Shown here in pieces: positions 27,457 to 37,005 of a stretch of DNA of 64,000 nt; position 1 is the first letter of the stretch; each line of letters starts with the position of its first letter. The position numbers were made by a program, and so were the translations under genes. The notes beneath the pieces were generated by a model, which saw nothing but the letters and a program-made list of their open reading frames with translations, did not search any database and was not told where the DNA came from. Origin of the DNA: Seohaeicola zhoushanensis (GTDB lineage: Bacteria > Pseudomonadota > Alphaproteobacteria > Rhodobacterales > Rhodobacteraceae); the NCBI RefSeq assembly GCF_014656415.1, contig NZ_BNCJ01000018.1:1-64000 (forward strand), in the 5' to 3' direction.

Positions 27457-29781
27457 GTGCCTTCATTCTCGAGCACCCTGGAAAGCGCGATTCACGCCGC
27501 ACTGGCGCTGGCAAACGATCGTCGCCACGAATTCGCAACGCTTGAGCATCTGCTGCTGGCGCTGCTGGACGAACCCGACGCCATCCGGGTGATGAAGGCG
27601 TGCAATGTCGACCTGACCGAGTTGCGCGGCACGCTGGTGGAATTCATCGACGAGGACCTGTCGAACCTCGTCACCGACATCGACGGATCCGAGGCGGTAC
27701 CGACCGCTGCCTTCCAGCGCGTCATCCAACGCGCAGCGATCCACGTGCAGTCCTCGGGCCGGACCGAAGTGACAGGCGCCAACGTGCTCGTCGCGATCTT
27801 CGCCGAGCGCGAGAGCAACGCCGCCTTCTTCCTGCAGGAGCAGGACATGACCCGCTATGACGCGGTCAACTTCATCGCGCATGGCGTGGCGAAGAACCCG
27901 GCCTATGGCGAGAACCGCCCGATCAGTGGCGCCTCGCAGGAGCCGGAGGAAAGCCACCAGGGCGTGACCGAGGGCGAACAGAAGGAAAGCGCGCTGTCGA
28001 AATACTGCGTCGACCTGAACGCCAAGTCGCGCGAGGGCGATATCGACCCGCTGATCGGCCGCGAGGCCGAGGTGGAGCGCTGCATCCAGGTGCTCTGCCG
28101 CCGGCGTAAGAACAACCCGCTGCTGGTAGGCGACCCCGGTGTCGGCAAGACCGCCATCGCCGAAGGGCTGGCCCGCAAGATCGTCGCGGGCGAGACGCCG
28201 GACGTGCTGGCCTCGACCACCATCTACTCGCTCGACATGGGCGCACTGCTGGCCGGCACCCGCTATCGGGGCGACTTCGAGGAGCGGCTGAAGGCCGTCA
28301 TCAGCGAGCTGGAGCAGCACCGCGATGCGATCCTGTTCATCGACGAGATCCACACCGTGATCGGCGCTGGCGCGACCAGCGGCGGGGCGATGGATGCGTC
28401 GAACCTGCTGAAGCCCGCCCTGCAAGGCGGCAAGCTGCGCACAATGGGGTCGACCACCTACAAGGAATTCCGCCAGCACTTCGAGAAGGACCGCGCGCTG
28501 AGCCGCCGGTTCCAGAAGATCGACGTGAACGAGCCTTCGATCGATGACTCGGTGAAGATCCTCAAAGGGCTGAAGCCCTATTTCGAGGAACACCATGGCG
28601 TGCGCTATACCTCGGATGCGATCAAGACCGCGGTGGAACTGGCCGCGCGCTATATCCACGACCGCAAGCTGCCCGACAGCGCCATCGACGTGATCGACGA
28701 GGCCGGCGCGGCGCAGCACCTGGTGGTGGAGAGCAAGCGGCGCAAGACGCTGGGGACCAAGGAGATCGAGGCGGTGGTCGCCAAGATCGCCCGCATCCCG
28801 CCCAAGAACGTCAGCAAGGACGATGCCGAGGTGCTCAAGGACCTGGAAGGCTCGCTCAAGCGCGTCGTCTTCGGCCAGGACAACGCCATCGAGGCGCTGG
28901 CAAGCGCGATCAAGCTGGCCCGCGCCGGCCTGCGCGAGCCCGAGAAGCCGATCGGCAACTATCTCTTCGCCGGCCCCACCGGCGTCGGCAAGACCGAGGT
29001 GGCCAAACAGCTCGCCGATACGCTGGGCGTGGAACTTCTGCGCTTCGACATGTCGGAATACATGGAGAAGCACGCGGTCTCCCGCCTGATCGGCGCGCCT
29101 CCGGGCTATGTCGGGTTTGACCAGGGCGGCCTGCTGACCGACCGGGTCGACCAGCACCCGCATTGCGTGCTGCTGCTCGACGAGATCGAGAAGGCGCACC
29201 CGGATGTCTACAACATCCTGCTGCAGGTGATGGACCACGGCAAGCTGACCGACCACAACGGCCGGACGGTGGATTTCCGCAACGTCGTGCTGATCATGAC
29301 CTCGAACGCGGGCGCCGCGGAACAGGCGAAGGAAGCCATCGGTTTCGGCCGTACCCGCCGCGAGGGCGAGGATACGGCGGCGATCGAGCGGACCTTCACG
29401 CCGGAATTCCGCAACCGTCTCGACGCGGTCATCACCTTCGCGCCGCTGCCGAAGGAAGTGATCCTGCAGGTGGTCGAGAAGTTCGTCCTGCAACTGGAGG
29501 CCCAGCTGATGGACCGCCATGTCTCGATCGAACTGACCCGGCCGGCGGCCGAATGGCTGGCCGACAAGGGCTATGACGACAAGATGGGCGCGCGCCCCCT
29601 CGCCCGCGTCATCCAGGAGAACATCAAGAAGCCGCTGGCGGAAGAACTGCTGTTCGGCAAGCTCGCGAAGGGCGGCAACGTCCGGGTGAGCGTGAAGGAC
29701 GGCAAGCTCGACCTGCAGGTCGACGGGCCCGAGCATCCGCGCCTGTCGGGCAACAAGCCGCCGCTGCTGACCGCAGACTGA
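27457..29781 (+). CDS. clpA: ATP-dependent Clp protease ATP-binding subunit ClpA
   Basis: A 774-residue AAA+ unfoldase that feeds substrates to ClpP. It has an N-domain ([14 protein letters not shown]), a first AAA module with GDPGVGKT at about 225 and no ClpB-type middle domain, and a second module with GPTGVGKT at about 506 and [14 protein letters not shown]. The start is GTG 27457 after AAGAGGAGCA. ClpA usually has clpS just upstream in related genomes; the 174-base gap here contains none. The M23 peptidase gene overlaps its stop by TGATG. Confidence 0.97.
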   Translation: MPSFSSTLESAIHAALALANDRRHEFATLEHLLLALLDEPDAIRVMKACNVDLTELRGTLVEFIDEDLSNLVTDIDGSEAVPTAAFQRVIQRAAIHVQSSGRTEVTGANVLVAIFAERESNAAFFLQEQDMTRYDAVNFIAHGVAKNPAYGENRPISGASQEPEESHQGVTEGEQKESALSKYCVDLNAKSREGDIDPLIGREAEVERCIQVLCRRRKNNPLLVGDPGVGKTAIAEGLARKIVAGETPDVLASTTIYSLDMGALLAGTRYRGDFEERLKAVISELEQHRDAILFIDEIHTVIGAGATSGGAMDASNLLKPALQGGKLRTMGSTTYKEFRQHFEKDRALSRRFQKIDVNEPSIDDSVKILKGLKPYFEEHHGVRYTSDAIKTAVELAARYIHDRKLPDSAIDVIDEAGAAQHLVVESKRRKTLGTKEIEAVVAKIARIPPKNVSKDDAEVLKDLEGSLKRVVFGQDNAIEALASAIKLARAGLREPEKPIGNYLFAGPTGVGKTEVAKQLADTLGVELLRFDMSEYMEKHAVSRLIGAPPGYVGFDQGGLLTDRVDQHPHCVLLLDEIEKAHPDVYNILLQVMDHGKLTDHNGRTVDFRNVVLIMTSNAGAAEQAKEAIGFGRTRREGEDTAAIERTFTPEFRNRLDAVITFAPLPKEVILQVVEKFVLQLEAQLMDRHVSIELTRPAAEWLADKGYDDKMGARPLARVIQENIKKPLAEELLFGKLAKGGNVRVSVKDGKLDLQVDGPEHPRLSGNKPPLLTAD

Positions 29782-30734
29782 TGTTGCGTGCGGCCATTGC
29801 CGCCATATCGCTCGCCGCGCCCGCCGCGGCGGGCGATTTCGTTCTGGGGCTGCCGATCGACTGCAGCCTGGGCGAAACCTGCCACGTGCAGAATTATTTC
29901 GACCGCGACCCCGGCCCCGGAATCCGCGATTTCCGCTGCGGCGGGCTGAGCTATGATGGCCACGACGGCACCGATTTCGCCCTGCCTACGCTGCGCGAGA
30001 TGCGGGAAGGCGTGAACGCGCTGGCCGCAGCGCCGGGCGTGGTCAAGGCACTGCGCGATGGCGAGCCGGACCGGTTCTATTCCGAGGAGACCGCCGCCGG
30101 TACCGCCGGGCGCGAATGCGGCAACGGGGTCGTCGTCAGCCACGACGATGGCTGGGAGACCCAGTATTGCCACATGAAGCAGGGGTCTGTCGCGGTGACC
30201 ACCGGCCAGCGCGTCGAACGGGGCGCGGTGCTGGGCCAGGTCGGCCTGTCGGGCATGACGCAATTCCCCCATGTCCATCTCTCGGTGCGCCGTGACGGGC
30301 AGAAGATCGACCCTTTCGACGCCGAAATGACCGAGAGTTGCGCCGCCGGCGAGCCGGACCTGTGGGAGCAGACCCCACCCTACCTGCCGGGAGGCCTGCT
30401 GGACGCGGGCTTTGCCGATGCCATCCCGGATTATGGTGATATCCGCATGGGTGTCGCGGCCACCGAGATCAAGCCGGGGTCGCCCCTGGTGCTCTTTGCC
30501 CTGGGCTATGGGTTCAAGTTGGGGGATGTGATCGAGCTGAACGTCGATGGCCCGGCCGGGCGGGTCGTCGAGCAGGCGATGACGCTGGAAAAGGACCAGG
30601 CCCAGGCCTTTCGCGCGGCCGGAAAGAAAAGCCCCGCCGGCGGCTGGCCGACGGGGCGGTATCTAGGAACCGTGCGCCTGACCCGCGAGGGCGAGACGCT
30701 GGGCGAGATCAGGCGCGAGATCAGCCTGCGCTGA
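29781..30734 (+). CDS. M23 family metallopeptidase (peptidoglycan endopeptidase)
   Basis: A 317-residue exported protein with signal [18 protein letters not shown]. The LytM domain carries the Zn motifs YDGHDGTDFALP (HxxxD) and FPHVHLSVRRDG (HxH). The core has paired cysteines (DCSLGETC, FRCGG, RECGNG, QYCHM) that probably form disulfides. The C-terminal about 110 residues are a separate beta-rich region. It is likely a periplasmic cell-wall hydrolase. The start overlaps the clpA stop; the stop overlaps the converging doxX gene by 14 bases. Confidence 0.9.
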   Translation: MLRAAIAAISLAAPAAAGDFVLGLPIDCSLGETCHVQNYFDRDPGPGIRDFRCGGLSYDGHDGTDFALPTLREMREGVNALAAAPGVVKALRDGEPDRFYSEETAAGTAGRECGNGVVVSHDDGWETQYCHMKQGSVAVTTGQRVERGAVLGQVGLSGMTQFPHVHLSVRRDGQKIDPFDAEMTESCAAGEPDLWEQTPPYLPGGLLDAGFADAIPDYGDIRMGVAATEIKPGSPLVLFALGYGFKLGDVIELNVDGPAGRVVEQAMTLEKDQAQAFRAAGKKSPAGGWPTGRYLGTVRLTREGETLGEIRREISLR

Positions 30735-31146
30735 CCGAACGGTTGTCGAGCGAGAAGGCCCCGGCGCCGAGCGCGACGATCATGCCCATGCCACCACCGA
30801 TCGAGACGTTCTTGAGGAAGGAGATGAACTGCATCTGCGCTTCCATGCCTTCCATGCCGAAGCTCGGGACCAGGTGGAACAGGATACCCGAGACCACCGA
30901 GAAACCGCCGAGCAGGAAGGCGGCAAAGCGAGCATTCCAGCCGAGGATCAGCGCCACCGCGCCAAGGACTTCGACGGCGATCACCAGCGGCAGAAGGCCG
31001 CCGGGCACGCCCATCATCTCCATGTAGCCCTGGGTGCCGGTATAGCCCGAGATCTTGCCGAGGCCGGAAATGAGAAAGATCGCCGCGAGCAGCAGGCGCC
31101 CCACCGGCGCGGCGAGGGTTTGGATGGTCGAGACGAGAGAGGTCAT
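30721..31146 (-). CDS. DoxX family membrane protein
   Basis: A 141-residue protein with four membrane helices. It has DoxX signatures: GRLLLAAIFLISGLGKI, GGLLPLVIAVEVLGAVALILGW and a NARFAAFLLGGF stretch. ATG 31146 with AGGAG is preferred over a start 30 bases upstream. DoxX proteins are small inner-membrane proteins linked to redox or oxidative stress in some bacteria; the role here is unknown. Confidence 0.9.
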   Translation of the reverse strand: MTSLVSTIQTLAAPVGRLLLAAIFLISGLGKISGYTGTQGYMEMMGVPGGLLPLVIAVEVLGAVALILGWNARFAAFLLGGFSVVSGILFHLVPSFGMEGMEAQMQFISFLKNVSIGGGMGMIVALGAGAFSLDNRSVSAG

Positions 31147-31265
31147 TTTTGACTCCTGGATGCGGGTGCCGGACATCGGCGCTGGCAGAGAGATAGCAGA
31201 AGCCGTTCCAGGTCGGCAGGCCGATGGCCAAACGGGATCTGTGCGAATTCGCGCAGAACGCGGGG

Positions 31266-33359
31266 CTATTTCTCGGTCAGCTTGATCTCGATGCGGCGGT
31301 TCTGTGCGCGCGCCTCGGGCGTGTCGGCCGGGTTGATCGGCTGGTATTCCCCAAAACCGTTCGCGGCGAGCCGGTCGGGCGGCAGGCCAAGCGAGGAGAT
31401 CATGAACTTGACCACGGAAAGCGCGCGGCCCTGGCTCAGTTCCCAGTTGTCGGAATACTTGCCGGCCCCGCCCAGCGGCGTGTTGTCGGTATGGCCGTCG
31501 ACCCGGATCACCCAGTTGATCTCGGGCGGGATCTCGGTGGCGACGGCGCGCAGGATCCGCGCGACCTTGGCGATCTCGGTTTCACCCTCGGGCGAGAGGC
31601 TGGCCGAACCCGGCGGGAACAGCACCTCGGAGGAGAAGACGAAGCGGTCACCCTCGATCCGCACGCCTTCCTGCCCGCCGAGCACGTCGCGCAAGCGGCC
31701 GAAGAAGTCGGAGCGGTATTTCTCCAGATCCTTGGCCTGGGTCTGGGCGGTCAGCGCGGCAAGTCGGGCCTCCTCTGCCTCTTGCGCCAGTTGCTTCGCC
31801 TCTTCTTCAAGCCGCTTGCGCTCGGCCTCTTCCAGCATCCGGCGGCGGCGCTCTTCCGAGGCGGCGCGGGCCAGCGCGGCGTTGAGATCGGTGCCGAGGT
31901 TCTGGATCTGCACCTTGGCCGCAGCGTCGCGTTCCGTGTAATCGTCGAGCAGCGCCTGCAACTGGCCAAGCTGGGTGCGCAGGGCCGCTACCTGCTGGTT
32001 CAGCAGGGTGGCCTCGCGGCGGGCCTGTTCCGATTTCAGCTCTTGTTCGGACAGGGTCTTGTGCGCCTGTTCCAGCAGCGCGGCGCGGCGTTGGGCCTCG
32101 TCCTGGCGCTCGACCGCCTGGGATTCGGCCTGTTTCTGGGCATCCAGCGCGGCCAGCAGCCGGGCGCGCAGCACCTCCTCGTCGCCGGCGGCGGCCTGGG
32201 CCTTTTCCAGCGCGTCGAGTGCCGCCAGTAACCGCGCTTCGACCGTGGCCCGGTCCTCGGCACTGGCACTCGCCGCCGCGGTTGCCGCCTGCAACTCCTT
32301 CTGCGCCTGGGCCAGCTGCGCCTCGAGCGTGGCAATCCGCGTGGCGGCGTCGCCCCTGGTCTCGTCCAGCGCCGCCTGCGCCGCGTCTGACCGGGCGCGG
32401 GCCTCGGCCAGTTCCGCCTCGCGCGCCTCGACCTGCGCCAGCACACGGGTCAACCGTTCGGCCAGCGCGTCGCGGTCCTGCGCCTGGGCATTGGCGGCGT
32501 CGATCCGGTCGAGCGCCTCGGTCAGCTGGGCGTCGAGCTCTTTCTTCACCGCCTCTGCAGCGGCGAGCAGGGTCAGGGTGTCCTCGGCCTCCTGGCGCTG
32601 CTTCTCCAGCGCGAGGGTCATGGCGGTCAGCTCGGCATCGGCGTTTTCAAGCCGCTTGCGCAGGGCCTCGGCAGCGGCGGCCTCGGTCAGGCGGGCGGCT
32701 TCCTCGGCCGAGAGCTTCTGTTCCAGCGCGCTCAGCTGGCCGGCCTGCGCGGCGGTGTCGCGCCTGAGATCGGCAACCAGCGCCTCGAGCGCCTCGCGCT
32801 TGGCGGCGTCGAGGCGGGCGGCCTCGGTCTGGGCGTCGATCTCGCTGCGGCTTTGCGCCAGCGCGGCGTTCAGCGCGTCGCGTTCTGACAGCAGGTCGCC
32901 CCGTTCGCGCTCCAGCCCGGCGATGTTTTCCAGCGCCTTGTCGCGGCTGGCGATCAGCGTGGCGACCTGCGCCTCGAAGGCGGTGATCTGAGCCTGGGCC
33001 TGCGACAGCGCGGCATCCTGCGCCTCGGTCCGGGCGGTGAGCGAGGCGACCAGCGCCTGGGCCGCGTCCAGATCGCTCTGCGTCTGGCCCAGCGTGGCGT
33101 TCAGTGCGCCCATGCGGGCCTGCAGCTGTTTCGACTTCCGCTCTTCCAGGCCCAGCGCATTGGCCAGGGCGGCGATCTCGTCCGAAAGCTGGTGCAGCTC
33201 GGTCTCCTGCCCCGAGATCGTCTCGCGCAGGACGAACTGGACGATCATGAAGATCGTCAGCACGAACATCAGCACCAGCAGCAGCCCGGTCATCGCGTCG
33301 ACGAAACCGGGCCAGATATTGCCCTGGAAGCGGTTGCCGGTGCGACGCGAGAGGGCCAT
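31266..33359 (-). CDS. MotB/OmpA-like peptidoglycan-binding protein with very long coiled coil
   Basis: A 697-residue protein. It has a short cytoplasmic N-terminus with the FVDAMTGLLLVLMFVLTIFM membrane helix (about 19-44; the Asp is the usual place for the proton-carrying residue of MotB/TolR/ExbD), then about 480 residues of Ala, Glu, Gln, Leu and Arg-rich coiled coil (about 50-540) with repeated short AEEARLxA-like patterns. An OmpA domain follows (about 570-697) with GHTDNTP, NWELSQGRA and NRRIEIKLTEK, which bind peptidoglycan. The preceding gene, 3 bases upstream, encodes a MotA/TolQ-like partner. The two probably form an ion-driven complex anchored to the wall. Confidence 0.88.
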   Translation of the reverse strand: MALSRRTGNRFQGNIWPGFVDAMTGLLLVLMFVLTIFMIVQFVLRETISGQETELHQLSDEIAALANALGLEERKSKQLQARMGALNATLGQTQSDLDAAQALVASLTARTEAQDAALSQAQAQITAFEAQVATLIASRDKALENIAGLERERGDLLSERDALNAALAQSRSEIDAQTEAARLDAAKREALEALVADLRRDTAAQAGQLSALEQKLSAEEAARLTEAAAAEALRKRLENADAELTAMTLALEKQRQEAEDTLTLLAAAEAVKKELDAQLTEALDRIDAANAQAQDRDALAERLTRVLAQVEAREAELAEARARSDAAQAALDETRGDAATRIATLEAQLAQAQKELQAATAAASASAEDRATVEARLLAALDALEKAQAAAGDEEVLRARLLAALDAQKQAESQAVERQDEAQRRAALLEQAHKTLSEQELKSEQARREATLLNQQVAALRTQLGQLQALLDDYTERDAAAKVQIQNLGTDLNAALARAASEERRRRMLEEAERKRLEEEAKQLAQEAEEARLAALTAQTQAKDLEKYRSDFFGRLRDVLGGQEGVRIEGDRFVFSSEVLFPPGSASLSPEGETEIAKVARILRAVATEIPPEINWVIRVDGHTDNTPLGGAGKYSDNWELSQGRALSVVKFMISSLGLPPDRLAANGFGEYQPINPADTPEARAQNRRIEIKLTEK

Positions 33360-33362
33360 GCG

Positions 33363-34553
33363 CTACTCCTGCTCCTCCGGGCGTGCCCGCACCGGGCGGA
33401 CCACGTCGCGCGGCCGGGCCAGCGCCTTGACCAGCAGGTCGATATCCTTGCGCAGCTCGGCCATGCTCTCCTGCCGGCCGGCGGAGATTTCCTCGAGGAT
33501 ACGCAGCATCTGCACGTCGATCGAGCGCAGCCGCATCCGGCTTTCGGCATCCATCCCCTCGCCCGGGCCCTGGGCGCGCATCAGCTCGATCAGGGTCTCC
33601 TGCCCGATGGCGACCCGGTCGAGCGCGGTGGCAATGGTCTCGTTCTGCTCCTGCCTGTCATTCATCACCGAGATGACGTCGATCAGGTCCGAGAGCTTGC
33701 GGTCAACCACCGCGCGCCCGGCGTCGGACTGGGTGAACATCTGCTGCAGGGCTTCCATCTGCTCGGCCATGTTGTCCATGACGCCCGAGATGGCATTGCT
33801 GTCAACGCCGCCCTCCTCGCCCGAGGAGAACCCGACGCGGGTGATCGAGGACAGCCATTCCTCGAGTTCGCGGTAGAAGCGGTTCTGGCCATGGCCGGCG
33901 AAAAGTTCGAGCATCCCGACAAGCAGGGAACCGGCAAGGCCAAGCAGCGACGAGGAAAATGCCGTGCCCATGCCGCCAAGTTGCGCCTCCAGCCCGCTCA
34001 TCAGGCGGTTGAAGACGGCGAGACCCTCTTCCCCTTCCTGCGGGGCGAGGCTGCGGATGGTGTCGACCACCGCCGGAACGGTGGTGGCGAGGCCGTAGAA
34101 GGTGCCGAGCAGGCCGAGGAAGATCAGCAGGCTGCCGATATAGCGGGTGATCTCGCGCGCCTCGTCGATCCGGGTGGCGACGGAATCGAGGATCGAGCGG
34201 GTCGAGGAGGACGACAGCTGCATCCGCGCCCCGCGCGAGCGCAGCAGCGAGGCCAGCGGTGCGAGCAGGCGGGTCGGCCGGTTGACCGTCTCGCTCTCGT
34301 CATTGGCAAAGCCTTCGATCCAGCGCACCGAACCCATCAGCTGGAACACCTGCCAGAAGCAGGAGACCACGCCGACAAGGAAGACGATGCCGATGAAACC
34401 GTTCAGCCAGAGGTTCGACAGGAAGACCGGCAGCACGAATGGCAGCGCCAGAACCGCCCCGGCAGAGGCAAGGCCGGCGACGATGATCATGGACAGCAAC
34501 TGCTGGAAAGGCTGCGAGAATTGCGGCCTGGTCTTGCTGTCTGTCGGCGCCAT
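33363..34553 (-). CDS. MotA/TolQ/ExbB-like proton-channel protein
   Basis: A 396-residue membrane protein. It has N-terminal helices at about 19-75, then IGSLLIFLGLLGTFYGLATTVPAV (about 137-160; quoted in family context) and GGMGTAFSSSLLGLAGSLLVG (about 190-212), the channel helices of the MotA/TolQ/ExbB superfamily. A C-terminal about 180-residue soluble region follows, predicted helical, with AISGVMDNMAEQMEALQQMF. ATG 34553 with GGGAG is preferred over an upstream GTG. It is paired with the MotB/OmpA-like gene. The usual extra proteins of TolQRA or Zorya systems are missing nearby. Confidence 0.87.
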   Translation of the reverse strand: MAPTDSKTRPQFSQPFQQLLSMIIVAGLASAGAVLALPFVLPVFLSNLWLNGFIGIVFLVGVVSCFWQVFQLMGSVRWIEGFANDESETVNRPTRLLAPLASLLRSRGARMQLSSSSTRSILDSVATRIDEAREITRYIGSLLIFLGLLGTFYGLATTVPAVVDTIRSLAPQEGEEGLAVFNRLMSGLEAQLGGMGTAFSSSLLGLAGSLLVGMLELFAGHGQNRFYRELEEWLSSITRVGFSSGEEGGVDSNAISGVMDNMAEQMEALQQMFTQSDAGRAVVDRKLSDLIDVISVMNDRQEQNETIATALDRVAIGQETLIELMRAQGPGEGMDAESRMRLRSIDVQMLRILEEISAGRQESMAELRKDIDLLVKALARPRDVVRPVRARPEEQE

Positions 34554-34622
34554 GCGCTGGGCTCCCGGCACGTTTCTGCTCGTGCCCGAGTCTATAGAGT
34601 TAAGCGATGGAACGCCAAGGCT

Positions 34623-35153
34623 TTATGCCATCAGGCGGCGTACCCGCTCGGCCAGCCATTCGAGGTCTTCATCGGGCAGACCGAGGGTGGCGAGATGGTC
34701 GGTGGTGTTGAACAGGTATTCGTGGTTGGGCCCCCGCCCGCCAACCGCGCGCGCGATGATCTGCGCCTGGGTTTCGAGGTCGAGTCCGCCGCAATACTGC
34801 ACATGCGCGGGGTCGATCACATAGGTCACGGCGGTCACGGTGCGGCCATCGTCGAGCCGCACGTCGAGGTTCTTTTCCAGGTAGGCCGAAGAGATCAGCT
34901 CGCGGTCGCGCAGATAGCCGATGGTCTCGCCCTCCAGCCCCGGCGGGACGGCCATCGCCACGCCCACGCATTGCGCGCCCTCAACGGCGTCGAGCGCGAG
35001 GACGAGGCCTGGCTCTTCCTCGGTGCCGCGATGGTGGATCGAGCGCATGCAGAACGAGCGGTGATAGCCGTCGAGCGTGGCCATCGCGCGGTCGGCCACT
35101 TCGAAACCTGGGTTCCACAACAGCGAGCCATAGGCAAAGACCCACATCGTCAC
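34623..35153 (-). CDS. Gamma-glutamylcyclotransferase, ChaC type
   Basis: About 176 residues with the ChaC signature WVFAYGSLLWNPGFEV at the N-terminus, where YGSL binds the gamma-glutamyl group. Further features are RSFCMRSIHHRGTEEEPGL with the catalytic Glu region and YLEKNL. It degrades glutathione to 5-oxoproline and Cys-Gly. The start is uncertain: GTG 35153 has AGGGAAG at a good distance, while ATG 35147, ATG 35180 and a still earlier start are alternatives. Confidence 0.87.
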   Translation of the reverse strand: MTMWVFAYGSLLWNPGFEVADRAMATLDGYHRSFCMRSIHHRGTEEEPGLVLALDAVEGAQCVGVAMAVPPGLEGETIGYLRDRELISSAYLEKNLDVRLDDGRTVTAVTYVIDPAHVQYCGGLDLETQAQIIARAVGGRGPNHEYLFNTTDHLATLGLPDEDLEWLAERVRRLMA

Positions 35154-35191
35154 GGCATCATCTTCCCTGCAATCACTCATGATACAATGCT

Positions 35192-36085
35192 TTACCGGCA
35201 ATATGCTCCGGTCCGGTAGCGGGCCGTGTCAAGATGGAAGTGATTGGCATGGTAGCGGTCCGACCCCGGCCCCAGCACTGTGCCGAAAATTCCGCAGGCC
35301 GCGCGGCGGGCGGCGCCGAGCGGGCCGCTGTTGGAGTAATCCTTGAGCACCGAGAGCGTCTTGCCCGACTTCAGCACGAAGCCGGAGATGTCGACGGCAT
35401 TGCCCTTGGAGTGCTCGGAGAGGCGCGCACCCTTCACGTTGTTGCGACTGCGGCAGGCATAGTGGGCCGCGACCTGCAATTGCACGACCTGATCGCGCTT
35501 GCGGAACGAGGGCTGGACGCCGCGGACCACCCAGGTCTTGAGTGCGGCGGCAGTGGGGCAGTTCATCAGCGCGGGCTGGCTCAGCGAGATGCCGGCGACC
35601 GAGCGGATCCTTACCGCGTCCTCGATCCCGCAACTGCCGTTGGGGGACGAGACCTTGCCGACCGGTTCGCCGATGATCTCGACATCGCCACAGACCGCGC
35701 CCTTGCGTCTCAGCTCGCGCTTGCTGGCCGGGGCCTTGGCCGTCGCCTGAACGCGCGCGGGGGCCTGCGAGGCAGAGGCGGAGGCAGTCACCGTGCCGAG
35801 CCCCTCGGGGCGCGGATGGGGACGGATGGACGGCGCCGTGGCGGTCGACGAGGCTACCTCGGGGGTAGTTTGCGGGTCGGCCGTGGCCGGCGCAATCTCG
35901 GGGGAGGCTGGCGTTACCGTCACTTCGGGGCGGGCTTGCGGACGCTTTGCCGGGGCGGCCGGGGCAGTGGGCACTGCAGCTGCCTGACCCGGCAGCTGCG
36001 GCGGTCGCAGAGAGGTGTCGGGCGCCTTCGCGGCGGCGGGCAGGGTGGCCAGCGCCAGGGATATGGCCGCCAGCCAGCGCCTCAT
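35192..36085 (-). CDS. Extensin-like family protein, exported
   Basis: A 297-residue protein. It has signal peptide MRRWLAAISLALATLPAAA, a Pro/Ala/Thr-rich linker (about 22-120), then the extensin-like C domain with four or more cysteines. That domain has RLSEHSKGNAVDISGF and RYHANHFHLDTARY, a His/Asp set resembling the D-Ala-D-Ala carboxypeptidase (M15) zinc site. A periplasmic cell-wall role is likely. Its start overlaps the tyrC stop by ATGA, making it third in a hisC-tyrC operon. Confidence 0.88.
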   Translation of the reverse strand: MRRWLAAISLALATLPAAAKAPDTSLRPPQLPGQAAAVPTAPAAPAKRPQARPEVTVTPASPEIAPATADPQTTPEVASSTATAPSIRPHPRPEGLGTVTASASASQAPARVQATAKAPASKRELRRKGAVCGDVEIIGEPVGKVSSPNGSCGIEDAVRIRSVAGISLSQPALMNCPTAAALKTWVVRGVQPSFRKRDQVVQLQVAAHYACRSRNNVKGARLSEHSKGNAVDISGFVLKSGKTLSVLKDYSNSGPLGAARRAACGIFGTVLGPGSDRYHANHFHLDTARYRTGAYCR

Positions 36086-37005
36086 TTCTGGCCCGAGGGC
36101 CCGCGCCCGAAGTTCGGCGCGGCGGTGTCCTGGCCGGCCTGGATGATGCCACGCCGGATCGCCCGCGTGCGGGTGAAATAATCGAACAGGTGCTGCCCGT
36201 CGCCGGTGCGGATCGCCCGTTGCAGCGCGAAGAGTTCCTCGGTGAAGCGTCCGAGGATTTCCAGCGTCGCCTCCTTGTTGGTCAGGAAGACGTCACGCCA
36301 CATCGTCGGATCGCTTGCAGCGATCCGGGTGAAGTCACGGAAACCCGCGGCCGAATACTTGATGACCTCGCTGTCGGTGACGCGGCGCAGGTCGTCGGCC
36401 ACGCCCACCATCGTATAGGCGATCAGGTGCGGCGTGTGGCTGGTCACCGCCAGCACCAGGTCATGGTGGTCGGCATCCATCAGGTCTACATTGGCGCCCA
36501 GCCGCTCCCAGAAGCTGCGCAGGTCGCCGACCACCTCGTCGGGGGCCGAACCGGGGATCAGCAGCGTCCAGCGATTGTCGAAGAGTTCGGCAAAGCCGCT
36601 TTCAGGGCCGGAATGCTCGGTCCCGGCCAGCGGGTGGCCCGGCACGAAGAAGACGCCCTCGGGCAGATGCGGCGTAACCGAGCGGATCACGTCGCCCTTG
36701 ACCGAGCCGACATCGGTGACGGTGCAGCCGGGCTTGAGGTGCGGCGCGATCTCTTCCATCACCGGACCCATCGCACCGACCGGCACGCAGAGGATGACCA
36801 GGTCGGCATCCTTCACCGCCTCGGCCATGCTGTCGCAGACCCGGTCGCAGAGGCCGATGCGGCGCGCGGTCTCGCGGGTGGCCTCGGTGCGGGCATAGCC
36901 CGTCACCTCGCCGGCGAGATTGCCGTCGCGCTTCATTGCCCAGAACATCGACGAGGCGATAAGCCCCAGGCCGATCAGGGCGACGCGGTCATAGATCCGC
37001 TCCAT
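36082..37005 (-). CDS. tyrC: Prephenate/arogenate dehydrogenase
   Basis: A 307-residue NAD-dependent dehydrogenase for tyrosine synthesis. It has the Rossmann motif VALIGLGLIASSM, VDVGSVKG-like TDVGSVKGDVI, the conserved PGHPLAGTEHSG and VTSHTPHLIAY (catalytic His region). ATG 37005 overlaps the hisC stop (TGATG); the frame upstream lies within hisC and is rejected. The hisC-tyrC order is common in Rhodobacterales, where one aminotransferase can serve both pathways. Confidence 0.95.
   Translation of the reverse strand: MERIYDRVALIGLGLIASSMFWAMKRDGNLAGEVTGYARTEATRETARRIGLCDRVCDSMAEAVKDADLVILCVPVGAMGPVMEEIAPHLKPGCTVTDVGSVKGDVIRSVTPHLPEGVFFVPGHPLAGTEHSGPESGFAELFDNRWTLLIPGSAPDEVVGDLRSFWERLGANVDLMDADHHDLVLAVTSHTPHLIAYTMVGVADDLRRVTDSEVIKYSAAGFRDFTRIAASDPTMWRDVFLTNKEATLEILGRFTEELFALQRAIRTGDGQHLFDYFTRTRAIRRGIIQAGQDTAAPNFGRGPSGQK

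Noticed and set aside
27463-29736. A 757-codon minus-strand frame
   Set aside because: It is a full antisense image of clpA without any recognisable domain.
31266-34553. Zorya-type anti-phage defence (ZorA/ZorB)
   Set aside because: The gene pair has the right fold types, but the long tail is on the MotB-like protein and not on the MotA-like one. No ZorC, ZorD or ZorE follows, and the neighbours are housekeeping genes.
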